A DNA stretch of 64,000 nucleotides from Bacteroides luti (GTDB lineage Bacteria; Bacteroidota; Bacteroidia; Bacteroidales; Bacteroidaceae), in NCBI RefSeq assembly GCF_900128905.1, contig NZ_FQTV01000005.1:62001-126000 (forward strand), given 5' to 3'. The notes under the pieces were generated by a model, which had not been told where the DNA came from, made no database searches, and saw only the letters and a program-made list of their open reading frames with translations. Positions within the stretch are counted from its first letter, which is position 1; each line of letters starts with the position of its first letter. Position numbers and translations under genes: made by a program. Below, one piece after another: positions 1 through 7,668 of this stretch.

Positions 1-1
1 T

Positions 2-1870
2 CACTCTCTCAACGGTTTAGCTCCAGTTACTCTAGCAGAGAATACTTATGATAATATTGGAAGGTTGAGTTCAAAGAGCCAGCATGTGGCAGCAGGAGCA
101 ACTAATTCGGTAGAAACAACCAGTTATACATATAATATAAAGAGCTGGCTAAAAAGCATAAATACAGCAAAGAGTCGCTTTAGTGAAACCTTATATTATG
201 ATGAATCATATAATGGCAGTCTTAAATACTATAATGGGAATATCAGTGCAATGAATTGGAAAGTGCAGAATGAGAATTATCAGCGGAGTTACAGTTTTCA
301 TTATGACGATTTGAGTCGTATCACAAAAGCTTATTATCAAGATGATGAGAGTAATTCTCAGAGGAATTATTCCACCTTTTATGAATATGACAATATGGGC
401 AATATAAAAAATCTGAAAAGAAATGGCCTTGCAAATAATAATCCTTACAGCTGGAAACTTATAGATAATTTGACGCTGAATTACAATGGAAATCAGTTGA
501 GTAGTGTAACAGATGCACCAGAATATGAGCCCTCATACTTCGGTGCATTTAACTTTGTGAAAGCAAATGCAGGAACTCCTGAATATACTTACGATACCAA
601 TGGAAATTTAACAAGAGATTCTCACAAGAAAATAGCAAAAATTCAATACAATATATTAAATTTGCCAAGTAAGTTACAATTTACTCAAGGCCATACTACG
701 GAGTATCTTTATGATGCTGCCGGAGTGAAACGAAGAGTAAAGCAGATAACTGCAGTACCGGATATGTTTGTATCTATGGGAACAATTCGTCCAGTGTCGA
801 ATGATTCTATAAAGGAAATTACCCAGACGGATTATTGCGAGAATGTGATCTATGAAAACGGAGCTCTCAGTAAAATTTTTGTAGATGGCGGGTATATAAC
901 AATGAGTGGTACAACGCCTACTTATCATTATTATATTCAGGATCATCAGGGGAATAATCGTGTGGTATTCAATCAGAACGGAACGACTGAACAAACCAAT
1001 CATTACTATCCGTCTGGAATGACCTTTGGTGAATGTATTGATAATTCTGATAACAGATACAAGTACAATGGTAAGGAACTTGATCGGATGCATGGATTAG
1101 ATTTATATGATTATGGGGCACGGCATTATGATGCTGCTATTGGGAGATGGGGAGTTGTGGATCAGCTAGCGGAGAAGAAGCCTTGGCTGTCTCCTTATGT
1201 GTATTGTCGTGATAATCCGCTGAATATAATTGATCCAGATGGAAGAGATGAGTATCTTTTAATTTGGGCAACAGCAAATGGAGAATTTGGTCATTCGGCT
1301 TTAGCTGTAGCCAATTATAATGATAAACACGAACCTACTGGTACATATACTTTTTATGAACTAGGTCCAGGCAAAGGTGCTTCATTGGGGTTGTCACATT
1401 TTAATCAGAACGTAAATGCCCATTATTCAACTGATAATCCTAATAACCAGAATGTTCGTTTATCGGAATTGATGACTAATGTAAAAGACAAAACATCTTT
1501 GTCTGTTTATGAGAATAGATCTGCTGATGGTATAGTTCAAATTAAAACCAATTATAGACAAGATTATTATGCAAAAAATGCTTTGGAGAACTGGCAAAAT
1601 AAAAATCCTTCTTATAATGGTGTGACAAATAATTGCACGGTATATGCAGTTGTTGGAGTATCTGCCGCATCTGGGAAAGTTATTGATACGAGAGAAGTTA
1701 TCAAAACAGATGGACATGAAGTTAAAACATACACGCCTAATTACCTTTATAATGGGGTTAGTAAAATGCCGAATACTAAAGTGATAAAAAATCCAGGTAA
1801 TACTGTAAATAATAGTTTTCTTCAAGGGAGAGCGGGAGTTTTTGAGAAATTTATTACAAAATATTGGTAA
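2..1870 (+). CDS. RHS-repeat protein with variable C-terminal toxin-like tip (5' partial)
   Basis: The reading frame is open from base 2, so this is the 3' part of a larger gene. It carries YD/RHS-type repeats (YDNIGRL, YEYDNMGNI, YDTNGNLTRD) and the conserved RHS core end (YNGKELDRMHGLDLYDYGARHYD, then CRDNPLNIIDPDG). RHS proteins form a shell around a C-terminal toxin released at the DPxG boundary. The last ~207 residues, from about base 1247, are the variable tip. The tip has a GHSAL histidine motif (His codon 1292-1294) and later an NNCTVYA cysteine motif (Cys codon 1634-1636). His before Cys is the order of permuted NlpC/P60- or LRAT-like papain folds, so a peptidase or amidase-type toxin is inferred. 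The next gene is an immunity candidate. Confidence 0.85.
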   Translation, partial: HSLNGLAPVTLAENTYDNIGRLSSKSQHVAAGATNSVETTSYTYNIKSWLKSINTAKSRFSETLYYDESYNGSLKYYNGNISAMNWKVQNENYQRSYSFHYDDLSRITKAYYQDDESNSQRNYSTFYEYDNMGNIKNLKRNGLANNNPYSWKLIDNLTLNYNGNQLSSVTDAPEYEPSYFGAFNFVKANAGTPEYTYDTNGNLTRDSHKKIAKIQYNILNLPSKLQFTQGHTTEYLYDAAGVKRRVKQITAVPDMFVSMGTIRPVSNDSIKEITQTDYCENVIYENGALSKIFVDGGYITMSGTTPTYHYYIQDHQGNNRVVFNQNGTTEQTNHYYPSGMTFGECIDNSDNRYKYNGKELDRMHGLDLYDYGARHYDAAIGRWGVVDQLAEKKPWLSPYVYCRDNPLNIIDPDGRDEYLLIWATANGEFGHSALAVANYNDKHEPTGTYTFYELGPGKGASLGLSHFNQNVNAHYSTDNPNNQNVRLSELMTNVKDKTSLSVYENRSADGIVQIKTNYRQDYYAKNALENWQNKNPSYNGVTNNCTVYAVVGVSAASGKVIDTREVIKTDGHEVKTYTPNYLYNGVSKMPNTKVIKNPGNTVNNSFLQGRAGVFEKFITKYW

Positions 1871-1879
1871 TTAAGAAAT

Positions 1880-2233
1880 ATGAAAAAAAACTATATATTG
1901 ATCTTCGTTATTATTGTTTGTATTTATGGTTGTTCTCGCGCGAAAATAAAGCAGATAAACTTTTATGTACACAACGATACTTGCTTTCAAAAATTAGACA
2001 CAATAACAATTATTGATATTGAAAAGATTAATAAAATTCAAACATTATTTAATTGTAAGAAGCAAGAACCTTTAAAATTTATGATTACATATAATGTTGA
2101 TTTTATTTATCAGAATGGAAAGAAAGAACGCTATTCTGGCCAGGGACAATGGATTAGAACCGATAATAAAACATATATCCTTACATCGGACAGCTTAATA
2201 AATAGTATCTTGGAAAGTAAAACGTCGAAATAG
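1880..2233 (+). CDS. small lipoprotein, candidate immunity protein for the RHS tip
   Basis: This 117-residue protein starts 9 bases after the RHS stop. It has a lipoprotein signal peptide with a hydrophobic stretch ending in a lipobox (CIYGC), so the mature form is anchored at Cys18 in the cell envelope. The remainder is a small charged domain with no family I recognise. Position directly behind a toxin-tipped RHS gene is the usual place for the cognate immunity gene. An envelope location would fit a toxin that acts in the periplasm or on the wall. The role is inferred from context only. Confidence 0.6.
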   Translation: MKKNYILIFVIIVCIYGCSRAKIKQINFYVHNDTCFQKLDTITIIDIEKINKIQTLFNCKKQEPLKFMITYNVDFIYQNGKKERYSGQGQWIRTDNKTYILTSDSLINSILESKTSK

Positions 2234-2235
2234 TT

Positions 2236-2583
2236 CTGTCTTTAGAAAACTGGAGTAGAATTGATCCTGGTGGAATGTTAGTTGATGACCATTTTGACTC
2301 AACAGGAATATATTGGAGGGGGGGGGAGACAGATAAGTAATTATGATAAAAAGAATTCTTATTTATATCCTTTGCTTACTTTGTTACAACAGGAGGAGCA
2401 GATGCTTTTACTGCTGCAGCTAAAGGTTCTGTTTATGCAGAATTTCAAGTTCCGACAAGTAGTCTTTTGCAAGGAGGGCAAGTAAATTGGTTCAAGGTAA
2501 TTGTTCCAAATGCAGATAGAGCAATGCAAAATGCCTTACTGAAACAAGTTAAAAATCTTTCACCTATTCTACAAATTAAGTAA
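2236..2583 (+). pseudogene. decayed RHS C-terminal tip (displaced toxin fragment)
   Basis: One frame opens with the RHS core-end signature (SRIDPGGMLVDDHFDS, from about 2260), then meets a run of nine G (2318-2326) and stops at 2338-2340. After two further stops the same frame resumes as FAYFVTTGGADAF... and continues to ...KNLSPILQIK with a stop at 2581-2583. No single frame reads through, so this is a broken toxin tip left behind by tip exchange. The G tract and nearby bases probably carry the frameshifts. An intact immunity-like gene begins 2 bases later, as expected for a displaced toxin/immunity cassette. Confidence 0.65.
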
Positions 2584-2585
2584 TT

Positions 2586-2873
2586 ATGAGAAAAGTAAGA
2601 GATTTGAATTGGTTTAAGAACGAGATGGCACCTAATTTAAAAGAGTATGAGCTGGTGTATAATTTTTTTAAGAAAGGGGATTTTGGCTCTTTAAATCAGG
2701 TTGAGTTTAATTCTAAGAAAATCGGTGGCAATATTGATTTTTGGAGATTAGGTTGGTTAGGTATTTTTGTGTGGAATTATGAAACAGAAGAAGAAGTATT
2801 AAATATTCTTTTAGAACCACATCAAGAAGCAGAGAAGGAAAAAGCCTTTGATAAATTAAAAGAATTATTATAG
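2586..2873 (+). CDS. small cytoplasmic protein, orphan immunity candidate
   Basis: This is a 95-residue acidic protein with no signal peptide or membrane segment. It is rich in aromatic residues (FWRLGWLGIFVWNYE) and ends in a helical, charged tail. It starts 2 bases after the stop of the decayed RHS tip at 2236-2583, so it is probably the immunity gene of that former toxin. I recognise no family. Codon use is AT-rich like the rest of the island. Confidence 0.6.
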   Translation: MRKVRDLNWFKNEMAPNLKEYELVYNFFKKGDFGSLNQVEFNSKKIGGNIDFWRLGWLGIFVWNYETEEEVLNILLEPHQEAEKEKAFDKLKELL

Positions 2874-2894
2874 TGATAAAGCCCCGATTTTTGA

Positions 2895-2925
2895 AGTGAC
2901 CCAAAAAGTTGGACGGGTTAAACAT
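2895..2925. mobile_element. possible IS3-family terminal remnant
   Basis: The stretch with TGACCCAAAAAGTTGGAC resembles the terminal repeats of IS3/IS150-group insertion sequences in general layout. There is no transposase gene beside it, so at most it is a solo end left by a decayed element. The identification is from memory of typical ends. Confidence 0.25.
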
Positions 2926-2937
2926 TATCCAGTTATT

Positions 2938-2973
2938 GAAAGAGTTCGGTATTGTACTGGACTCTTTCCTTTT
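2938..2973 (+). terminator. stem-loop followed by T-rich tract
   Basis: An inverted repeat with 13-base arms (GAAAGAGTTCGGTA against TACTGGACTCTTTC, with two G-U pairs) has a TTG loop and is followed by CCTTTT. It could end transcription of the immunity-like gene at 2586-2873, or be part of the IS-like remnant just upstream. Confidence 0.5.
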
Positions 2974-2989
2974 AACCGGAACTTTTTCA

Positions 2990-3324
2990 TTACAACGCTT
3001 TAAGCTTTACATTTTTAATAAGGGCATCCAGCGTATAAAGGATGTGGTTACGGTCTTCCTCGTTCATGCTTTCAATCTCGTTAAAACGTTTGAGCATCTC
3101 CGAGTTTTTGAAGACGTTTTCCTGCTCCGTCTCCCCCAACAGATACCCGACCGTTGTGTCAAGCAGTTTTGCAATCTTTTTAGTCACGTCGATAGGTGGG
3201 GTCATCTCGTCCCGCTCGTACCTTCCAATAACAGAAGTAGAAGTGTTTAGCATTTTAGCCAGTTCCCCTTATGATATTTTTTTTGCTTTCTAAGGACGGT
3301 TATCTTATTGCCGAAAGTATCCAT
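2990..3324 (-). pseudogene. XRE-family helix-turn-helix regulator, frameshifted and with a nonsense codon
   Basis: Starting at ATG 3322-3324 the minus strand reads MDTFGNKITVLRKQKK, a typical XRE N-terminus. The frame is then lost in a run of eight A (complement of 3277-3284). One extra A would restore KKIS, but the next codon is TAA where a Gln (SQGELAKML) is expected. After that the frame continues as GELAKMLNTSTSVIGRYERDEMTPP, the recognition helix of the HTH, and runs to a C-terminal coiled region with its stop at 2990-2992. Two lesions make a full product unlikely. A truncated product from ATG 3253 would lack most of the HTH. Confidence 0.75.
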
Positions 3325-3391
3325 GATTTAACTCTTAAAAGAGCTATAAAGCCCTGTTTTTTTTACGAATATCGCCAAATGTACAAACCTT

Positions 3392-3471
3392 ATGCGAGCT
3401 AAAAAAGTTTGATGAAGTTTTGCCATTAAACTTTTATTCGGTATTTTTGACTCGAATGAGAGCTAAAATAA
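3392..3471. promoter_or_regulatory. repeated ATG[CA]GAGCTAAAA boxes upstream of the XRE remnant
   Basis: ATGCGAGCTAAAA (from 3392) and ATGAGAGCTAAAA (from 3456) differ by one base and lie 64 bp apart. A weaker relative (AAAAGAGCTATAAA) sits at 3337-3350, nearer the start of the broken regulator. XRE regulators often bind repeats at their own promoters, so these are operator candidates by position. Confidence 0.3.
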
Positions 3472-3484
3472 ATTTTAACCATTT

Positions 3485-3750
3485 TTCTATGACAAAACAA
3501 GTATTACCAACAATCTTGCGAGAAAGTCAGCAGAACATTTAGCCTCAAAGGCAATTAATATACAATCGCTGATGAAAGGCTTGTCCCGAACAGATGCTAG
3601 AGCTGTAGAATAGGCATTAATAGAAATTCATGGATTAGGTAAAATCGGTGGAACATTGTTCAATAAGATAAATAGTATTTCATCTACCAATCCAGCGTAT
3701 AGAGAACAACTGCAAAGAGGTATAAACTTTTAAAATCAATTGGGTATTAA
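3485..3750 (+). pseudogene. decayed RHS toxin tip with in-frame TAG and a frameshift
   Basis: One frame reads ...NNLARKSAEHLASKAINIQSLMKGLSRTDARAVE, meets TAG at 3611-3613, and continues ALIEIHGLGKIGGTLFNKINSISSTNPAYREQL to a stop near 3731. Adding one T at 3730 would restore a natural ending (FLKSIGY) with its stop at 3748-3750. That stop would overlap the ATG of the next gene by one base. The pattern (SRTDARAVEQAL..., GGTL.NKINSI, final SIGY) is one I associate with polymorphic-toxin C-termini, but I cannot name the family. Confidence 0.65.
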
Positions 3751-4205
3751 TGGCAAGGATTAAAGAAGGTGATATTTTTGAAATCAATACGCCTAAGGGA
3801 AAAGCATATCTACATTACATCTATAAGGATAAAACAACAGGCGATTTAATAAGGATTCTGCCCGGATTATATTCTGAAAGGCCAGCCAACTTTGATAAGT
3901 TGGCTGGCTCTAAAGAACGATATATGGTATATTTTCCTCTATCAGCAGCCAACAAACAGAATATTATACAACATGTTGGCCATTATCCTGTTGATAGTTT
4001 TAAAAAGCCCAAATACATGAGAACAGAACATATCGTAAGGGGGGAATTTTTGGGCTGGCATATCATTGATACAGAGACATGGCAAAGACAACTGGTAAAA
4101 ACTCTTACACCAGAACAAAAACAACTATCTCCCTGGGGAATTTGGAATGATACCCTTTTGATTGAAAATCTGGTTGATGATTGGGAATTAGAAAAATGGT
4201 GTTAG
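3750..4205 (+). CDS. Imm26-like immunity protein
   Basis: This is a 151-residue soluble protein beginning MARIKEGDIFEINTPKGKAYLHYIY, with a strand-rich N-terminus (KxGDIFEI followed by strand). That resembles the Imm26 family of polymorphic-toxin immunity proteins. Its ATG overlaps the natural stop of the decayed toxin tip (3485-3750), so it is very likely that toxin's former partner. The 3' end overlaps the convergent minus-strand gene fragment at 4202 by 4 bases. The family assignment is from motif memory; the immunity role from context is firmer. Confidence 0.6.
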   Translation: MARIKEGDIFEINTPKGKAYLHYIYKDKTTGDLIRILPGLYSERPANFDKLAGSKERYMVYFPLSAANKQNIIQHVGHYPVDSFKKPKYMRTEHIVRGEFLGWHIIDTETWQRQLVKTLTPEQKQLSPWGIWNDTLLIENLVDDWELEKWC

Positions 4206-4537
4206 TTGTTTAGTTCTAACAGGTAATCCTGAATAACCTTTGGCAAGGCTTTGATAGAGAACAAGCTATTAACTTCATTTTCGTTCAGTTTCTTTTTGTC
4301 AATACGGTTCAAACTCATCTCAGCATGGTATTCTCCTAATACATTATCAAGCAAAATGAAAGTTGCGGCAGTCCATTCTGGAAACTCAAAAAAACCTCTA
4401 ATATTTAACTCTAAACCAATCTGCCCATTATCCTTTGCATATCGGAAAAAGACATCACCAAAATTAATAACAGGCTCTTGGTAATGTATTTGCGTAATGT
4501 TTGTATGTGGTTGTCGAAAACGTACAATCTTCGATTT
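4202..4537 (-). pseudogene. 5'-truncated immunity-like gene on the minus strand
   Basis: The minus strand is open for 111 codons from just after an in-frame stop (4538-4540) to the stop at 4202-4204. The protein is plausible and ordered (VINFGDVFFRYAKDNGQIG ... FPEWTAATFILLDNVLGEYH ... VIQDYLLELNN). No ATG lies near the beginning; the first in-frame ATG falls more than halfway along, so the 5' end has been lost. It converges on the Imm26-like gene with a 4-base overlap. No family is recognised. Composition and position suggest an immunity-type protein stranded by rearrangement. Confidence 0.5.
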
Positions 4538-4651
4538 TTAAAATGTAGGAGCTTGCTTAACTAAATCGATTACAATTTTTTATCAAATAGAGCAAATATG
4601 ATGATCAAATTACTTAAATTTACATCCTAATTATTTACAAGAAATTAAGCC

Positions 4652-5065
4652 ATGATAGAAGGAGAAAAATACACAGAAGATGTAAAGACGTATTTCAACT
4701 ACCTTATTACAGAGTTCGGATTTAGAATGTCAAACGAAAAAATAAGGTGTAATGCTTTCTATGATTTACAATATTCCGATGGAAATCGTATTGTATCTGT
4801 ATCATACGAAAACATTGAAGACTATTTGCAAGTAATTGTTTATATGCTTCAAAATGGGAAATTACCTGATTATGATGACAAGACTAAGACATTACACTTG
4901 AATAGACTTAATGCCCAAGTGATGTCAATCATTGATAGGAATGAAATTGGCTTAAACAATGAGTTTATTGTAAAATTCAATCCAAAATTAGAAATAGAAA
5001 AACAGTGGCTGAAATCAGCAAAAGAATTGCGTTTATGCTTAAAGCATTTTAAAGAAATACAGTAA
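4652..5065 (+). CDS. small cytoplasmic protein of unknown function, immunity candidate
   Basis: This 137-residue protein has no signal peptide or membrane segment. It mixes helices and strands (NRIVSVSYENIEDYLQVIVYML, then a charged KTKTLHLNRLN segment). I do not recognise a family. It sits inside the toxin/immunity island, with toxin-tip debris behind it and no operon partner, so it may be an orphan immunity gene. That role rests on position alone. Confidence 0.5.
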   Translation: MIEGEKYTEDVKTYFNYLITEFGFRMSNEKIRCNAFYDLQYSDGNRIVSVSYENIEDYLQVIVYMLQNGKLPDYDDKTKTLHLNRLNAQVMSIIDRNEIGLNNEFIVKFNPKLEIEKQWLKSAKELRLCLKHFKEIQ

Positions 5066-5124
5066 TATTAAATTAAAAAACCACCTAAGTGATTTGTAAG
5101 TATAAAGAAGGATTTTAAAAAAGG

Positions 5125-5286
5125 TTAGCAAACAGAACTGCAAAAGTTGATAATATGAGATTATGGATTGTATCAGATAGTTTCAATATAGTAACAGTTA
5201 AAGATTATCAATACGCCTATCCTTTTATGCCTTTACCTTTAGGTGCCTATAATGCAAAAAAAATTAAAATAAAACGCAATAAATAG
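5125..5286 (+). pseudogene. short ORF remnant
   Basis: An open stretch reads RLANRTAKVDNMRLWIVSDS and continues through a proline-rich segment (YPFMPLPLGAYNAKK) to a stop at 5284-5286. A stop lies just upstream, and the only ATG (5155) would give 43 residues. It reads like the end of a once longer protein. Which gene it came from is unknown; a toxin tip or RHS-associated gene is a guess. Confidence 0.3.
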
Positions 5287-5397
5287 AGTAAACTTCGTTC
5301 ATTAAAAAAGATCGAGATAATTAAAATAAAATCCAGAATAATGGTTGCATTGCTCTTTTTGGTTACGGAAGTCTAAAAGTATTGAAGATAATAGAGG

Positions 5398-5524
5398 GGT
5401 TGCACAAAATTAGCAGACCACATCACTTGATGCAAAAAAATTATTAAAGAAGTTTTAAGTACTAGTAAAATCTGAAATACCAGAGAAGAATAGAGCATTT
5501 GACTATCGTTTTATTCATTTGTAA
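5398..5524 (+). pseudogene. decayed toxin-tip remnant before an immunity-like gene
   Basis: One frame reads VAQN, TAG, QTTSLDAKKLLKKF, TAA, VLVKSEIPEKNRAFDYRFIHL, then a stop at 5522-5524. Two in-frame stops interrupt an otherwise protein-like sequence. An intact small gene starts 11 bases later, repeating the layout of the other broken-tip/immunity pairs. Confidence 0.4.
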
Positions 5525-5535
5525 TACGACAAATC

Positions 5536-6072
5536 ATGACAAAAAGATTTTCCACAATAATACTTGTTAATATAATACTACTTATAGTTTTTATAGTATA
5601 TTATTCTAAACGAAGCAAAGAACTGGACAACTTGGCTTTATATCAAAAAAAAATAGAACAAACGGATTCATTAAAGTGGCTAACATTTAGAAAGAAAGAT
5701 ACTATTGCATACAATAAACTACGTTCAATTTATTTAGATAAACCTAATGAAGGTGAATTTTTATTTTATTCAATTGTTTTGGCAAATAGATCACATTATC
5801 CACAAGCTTATTTTGATGTTTATCACGAGTTACGCTTCATAGAAAAAATGGAAAAGAATAAAATCTATAGTAGTAAAGAAACAAAGATGTTGATGATTGA
5901 TTACTTAGTAAAAGGCGCTAAACTTGGTCATAGACAATCAATATACGAGCTTGGGAAATTATATATTGAAGGGAAAGACTTACCACAAGATATTACATTA
6001 GGAAAGAAGCTTATGTTTAGCTCCGGATTAGCTATTGAAAAAGATTCTGATAAAGAAATCAATCTTGAATAA
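5536..6072 (+). CDS. membrane-anchored Sel1-like protein, immunity candidate (copy 1)
   Basis: This 178-residue protein has one N-terminal membrane segment (residues ~7-24) and a helical outer domain. The C-terminal part matches a Sel1/TPR-like repeat (KGAKLGHRQSIYELGKLYIEG, then DITLGKKLM). The next gene (6158-6697) is a clear paralogue with the same layout, so the pair arose by tandem duplication. Both follow toxin-tip debris. Membrane-anchored Sel1-like proteins can act as immunity proteins, but no direct evidence fixes the partner here. Confidence 0.6.
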   Translation: MTKRFSTIILVNIILLIVFIVYYSKRSKELDNLALYQKKIEQTDSLKWLTFRKKDTIAYNKLRSIYLDKPNEGEFLFYSIVLANRSHYPQAYFDVYHELRFIEKMEKNKIYSSKETKMLMIDYLVKGAKLGHRQSIYELGKLYIEGKDLPQDITLGKKLMFSSGLAIEKDSDKEINLE

Positions 6073-6157
6073 AAATTTCTAAGAGCACACATTAATTAAA
6101 ATCTTAGCAATTGAAACCGATTTAGAGATTAGCCTTATAAAATATTTAAATAAAAAA

Positions 6158-6697
6158 ATGAAAAAGATAATTATAACAGTACTAATTTGTATAATGACCA
6201 TAACCTCAATTTGGCTTTATTTTCATCATAAATATTGCAAATATGACTGGAATGAAGTACATTCATTAAACTATACTCGCCCTATTAACGAGTTAAAAGG
6301 ACTTGTTACTGAAAAGAATGATAAAGAAGCATATGGAGAACTCCAGACAGCATATTTAAATGAGTTATATTATCCTGGAGAGTATGTCTTTTACTCTTTA
6401 TTAATGGCTAACAAATGCCATACACAAAGGGCATATTATCGTGTCTTTTATGAATTGAGAAATGCTGAAATTCTTTTAGGAGAAGATTTTTATGACAAAG
6501 AGACAAGAACATTTATGCTTGATTATTTAAAAAAAGGAGCTACTCTAGGTGATAGACTGTGCATCAAAGAGCTTGGAGAATTATATATAGAGGGCAAGTA
6601 TGTTCCTAAAGATACTAAACTAGGCAAGAAACTTATGGGTAGTATTGGATTTAAAAGTCAGAACAAATCAATCCTTTTGCATGAAAATCAGAAGTAA
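6158..6697 (+). CDS. membrane-anchored Sel1-like protein, immunity candidate (copy 2)
   Basis: This 179-residue paralogue of the preceding gene has an N-terminal membrane segment (residues ~3-22). It shares blocks such as PGEYVFYSLLMANK, DYLKKGATLGDR and ELGELYIEGKYVPKD with copy 1. The conserved C-terminal unit is a Sel1-like repeat. Divergence is considerable, so the duplication is old or the copies were imported separately with different toxins. Function is inferred from the island context. Confidence 0.6.
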   Translation: MKKIIITVLICIMTITSIWLYFHHKYCKYDWNEVHSLNYTRPINELKGLVTEKNDKEAYGELQTAYLNELYYPGEYVFYSLLMANKCHTQRAYYRVFYELRNAEILLGEDFYDKETRTFMLDYLKKGATLGDRLCIKELGELYIEGKYVPKDTKLGKKLMGSIGFKSQNKSILLHENQK

Positions 6698-6897
6698 AAG
6701 AAATATGTGATTTTCATGCATTGGAAATAAATGGATGCTGACTTACCATAGCGATGAATGGTATTGATAAACTTTAATTGATATAATCCCTTTGTAAGAC
6801 TTGTAAATTTGCATTGCCAATCTCCATAAGAAAGCACTAAATGTATAAACTAACCAATATAAGTATTATAATGAAGGAGGAGTATATAAAAAAGAAG

Positions 6898-7479
6898 ATG
6901 CTGATAGATAAGCTCAAACTTTTCATATTTATAATAAGTCTCATCTTTGTGATAGCAAGTTGCAGCAAGCCATCATCTGGATTTGTATTGCAGAATTTTG
7001 AAGTTTCAAACCATAAATTGGATTCTTTAATAAATATACTAACATGTGAATATAAAAAAAAATACAAGGAAGAAGAAAGAAAGATTATTGTGCTTGAATT
7101 TTTAGTTAATGACTCTATCCCTGAATTTTGGTTCTCGTTCCATGAAAAAAATGAGTTAAGAGATTATTATATTTTTAATCAAAATAGAAGAGTAATTGGC
7201 TATTTATCTAAAAACAACTTTCAAAGACTGTTGTTATCAAGAATAAATTCTAAAATTGAATTTGAGGAAGCTTTTAGTGCGTTCATTTATCCAACTGAAA
7301 AAAAACAAAGGTTTGATTATCTTTATTTTCCGGATAATCAATATAAATTATATGAAGAAATGGATATTGATGGTAAACGTGTTAAAGTTAGTTGTTGGCC
7401 GGAAACAACTGGTTGCCATAGGTATGGATATTATCAATTTATATATAAGAACAATAGATTTATTAATGCTAGAACATAA
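6898..7479 (+). CDS. lipoprotein of unknown function, immunity candidate
   Basis: From the ATG at 6898 the product is 193 residues with a clean lipoprotein signal (hydrophobic FIFIISLIFVIASC, lipobox IASC). In-frame ATGs at 6841 and 6871 would add a charged tail ahead of the signal and are less likely. The mature part is rich in Lys, Glu and aromatic residues and has no family I recognise. It loosely resembles the lipoprotein at 9441-9929 (KLDxLIN near the N-terminus, similar strand-rich layout), so the two may be distant relatives. Confidence 0.55.
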   Translation: MLIDKLKLFIFIISLIFVIASCSKPSSGFVLQNFEVSNHKLDSLINILTCEYKKKYKEEERKIIVLEFLVNDSIPEFWFSFHEKNELRDYYIFNQNRRVIGYLSKNNFQRLLLSRINSKIEFEEAFSAFIYPTEKKQRFDYLYFPDNQYKLYEEMDIDGKRVKVSCWPETTGCHRYGYYQFIYKNNRFINART

Positions 7480-7607
7480 ATCTTGCAGATATGATAAACA
7501 AAAATCCTCTTAAAGGTCAGATGAATATCTTTCAGCCGACTTTAATTAATAACTAAAGACACAACAGAAACTTTACATGCTATCAGTTAAAATAGATTAG
7601 AATATGA

Positions 7608-7668
7608 AAAAAGAACTTCTAATTATTCACTCTCAGGTTCATTAAAAAGTCATTTAAGTATTCAAGAA
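7608..7668 (+). pseudogene. possible toxin-tip end fused in frame to the next gene's start
   Basis: The frame of the gene at 7669 stays open upstream to a stop near 7588. It reads LEYEKRTSNYSLSGSLKSHL just before the ATG, a protein-like stretch that does not look like a signal-peptide gene's leader. It could be the tail of a lost toxin. Too short to be sure. Confidence 0.25.

Noticed and set aside
674..1093. Long minus-strand frame inside the RHS gene
   Set aside because: Shadow of the RHS repeat frame; low-complexity product with no start context or family.
2318..2326. G9 tract as a phase-variation switch
   Set aside because: Changing the tract length cannot restore one frame, because further stops follow; the sequence is a decayed remnant.
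2909..3293. Two overlapping + strand frames opposite the XRE remnant
   Set aside because: They are antisense shadows; the XRE similarity on the minus strand is clear.
4251..4484. 77-codon + strand frame opposite the truncated minus-strand gene
   Set aside because: Its product is Ser/Phe/Lys-rich and unstructured, while the opposite strand gives an ordered protein.
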